The notes beneath the pieces are model-generated. The model did not search any database. It saw only the letters and a list, made by a program, of their open reading frames with translations, and had not been told where the DNA came from. From assembly GCA_006384855.1 (NCBI GenBank), contig VCJN01000175.1, forward strand, positions 1-64,000: a DNA stretch of 64,000 nucleotides, given 5' to 3'. Each line of letters starts with the position of its first letter. The first letter of the stretch is position 1. The position numbers and the translations under genes are program-made. This stretch comes from Tetraselmis striata. Lineage: Eukaryota; Chlorophyta; Chlorodendrophyceae; Chlorodendrales; Chlorodendraceae. Shown in pieces: positions 63,126 to 64,000 of this stretch.

Positions 63126-63599
63126 TTAACGCAGGCCACGGCGCCAAGATGAGAGATGCAAGCGAAGATGCGAGTCCGCGTACCGTTGGAGTCGCTCCTG
63201 GGAGAGGGACCAAAGGTGGCACACTGTGAGGCTTAGGGGTGAGGCTGAGGCTCGCCGTGAGGCGAAGGCTGCGAATCTCCGGCCCCGGGCCATAGCGGTC
63301 CGCTTCCATACATGTTGCCCACCGCCCGGCTGCATGGGCCTCATGGGCTGAGTCGTGGGTATTGGCGCCTGAGACACCCTCCTGCCGGGACGCAAGTGCA
63401 TCTGCGGAGAATCTTGCGCCATGGGGGTCACTAGTAGTGTGTCGAGAGCCCTGCTCGTTGGGTCAAAGCCAAGTGCAGCCGCAGATGTCCCCGCCACGCA
63501 CAGGACTCTGCGAGCGGGCAGATGTGCGTTTTGCTCTGCCATGACGGTCTGCCATGCTTTTGTGCAGCGAGAAGCGTTAAGATGCCTCAAAGAATACAA
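63126..63599 (-). pseudogene. Element E first exon, right-arm copy (truncated)
   Basis: Matches 26,746-27,212: ALGFDPTSRALDTLLVTP and MAQDSPQMHLRPGRRVSQ, then a 4-base difference (ATGT at about 63,312) moves the phase. The acidic run and everything up to 29,425 are deleted at 63,118. Confidence 0.6.
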
Positions 63600-63844
63600 G
63601 CGCGAGGGAGCTTGCGAGGGGTAGATGAGTGGGAAGCACAGTGGCGGCGTAGCATTCGAGGCCAGAAAAAAACGGTTAGCATGGAAGGGTAGCGACGCAT
63701 CTCGTCAAAGGGCGGTGGACAGGCGTGTAGTACGTAGTGAAGGTTCATTTCACTTAACCACCTCGTACCTCGTACAGTGTTGGCAAGAAAAGGAATGTGT
63801 CAAAGGCCAGCTTCACAGTACATTCGTACAGTGTTAGGCGTAAC

Positions 63845-63960
63845 TCAAATTTGCACCCCCAAATGGGTACAAAAGGGGTACAATATTGAGTTAGGGGGGG
63901 GTGCAATTTTGAGTCCAGAAATGTGCCCATTTTGACTCAATAATCGCCCTTTTACCCCCG
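63845..63960 (-). repeat. Right terminus of element E
   Basis: Inverted match to 26,385-26,500, with an extra TGGGTACAAAAGGGG segment, and direct match to bases 1-72. Outermost shared bases on the minus strand are AAAAGGGCGATTATTGAGTC. Confidence 0.85.
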
Positions 63961-64000
63961 CGAGTCAATAAATGTATCCCACAGCCGCTGCCCGCCCCCC
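63961..64000. other. Flank outside the right terminus of E
   Basis: Ends in a C run at the window edge. It contains GAGTCAATAA, a near repeat of the terminal GACTCAATAA; too short to interpret. Confidence 0.4.

Larger units (their letters stand above)
26385..63960. mobile_element. Composite element E: inverted arms enclosing M copies and satellite
   Basis: The left boundary (26,385) and right boundary (63,960) are inverted repeats of the same terminus (GGCGATTATTGAGTC inward). Homology between the arms continues inward, with deletions, for about 4.8 kb on the left and 2.55 kb on the right. The interior contains two same-orientation M copies, the satellite array, the TIR trimer and a minisatellite. 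It may be one element with very long terminal inverted repeats and nested insertions, or two opposite E copies joined through repeats. The sequence does not decide between these. Confidence 0.6.
61414..63960 (-). mobile_element. Element E right arm (inverted, internally deleted)
   Basis: Read on the minus strand from 63,960, it matches the left arm from 26,385 to about 27,212. It jumps to 29,425 at a short ATCTC-type microhomology, continues to about 29,850, and then joins directly to methyltransferase C-terminal sequence. That is followed by two tandem blocks combining the 30,480-30,720 region with the methyltransferase C-terminus. Confidence 0.8.

Overview
The window looks like GC-rich nuclear DNA of a eukaryotic microbe. 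A green-lineage alga is my best guess, but it is only an inference. Support for a nuclear genome: gene fragments with short GT..AG introns, DIRS-type and LTR retroelement pieces, a large satellite array, very long C/G homopolymers and no operon-like gene order. I see no convincing single-copy host gene, no rRNA or tRNA gene and no CRISPR array. Almost everything recognisable is a mobile element or a tandem repeat, mostly decayed. Element names (E, M, R, DIRS-like) are labels used only in this report.

Layout. 1-72: terminal repeat of element E, whose body lies outside the window. 0.1-2.9 kb: unassigned sequence with one Cys-rich reading frame. 2.9-5.84 kb: minus-strand copy of element M with a little satellite (M-D). 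5.84-12.47 kb: material lying between two collinear pieces of M. It holds a broken YDDGD-motif reading frame, a fold-back LTR structure, a 30-bp GC minisatellite and sparse ORFs. 12.47-13.81 kb: the rest of M (M-A). 13.8-16.1 kb: unassigned. 16.1-26.3 kb: retroelements. These are an M end fragment, a probable LTR with primer-binding site, a second LTR/PBS candidate, a 1.75-kb leader made of serial small hairpins, a gag-like/RGG/Dam-like methyltransferase/retropepsin element (R) duplicated in tandem, and a DIRS-type RT-RNase H-methyltransferase fragment.

26.39-63.96 kb is one nested structure bounded by inverted copies of the E terminus. The left E arm (26.39-31.17 kb) carries several decayed genes, ending in the N-terminal half of a class I methyltransferase. 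M-B (31.17-34.76 kb) interrupts that gene. A roughly 365-bp satellite array with a 1,285-bp higher-order repeat follows (34.76-58.52 kb) and is itself interrupted by a tandem trimer of a TIR element (48.05-52.44 kb). Next come M-C (58.55-60.99 kb), a second minisatellite locus, and the inverted, internally deleted right E arm (61.41-63.96 kb) with tandem copies of the methyltransferase C-terminal half.

Element M has two divergent genes separated by a poly-C/G tract. Gene 1 encodes a protein with a very basic tail. Gene 2 encodes a protein with a CxxCxGxG zinc-binding motif. Every copy is broken in a different way, so comparing copies recovers the gene layout. Coordinates of repeats and pseudogene boundaries were read by eye and may be off by several bases.
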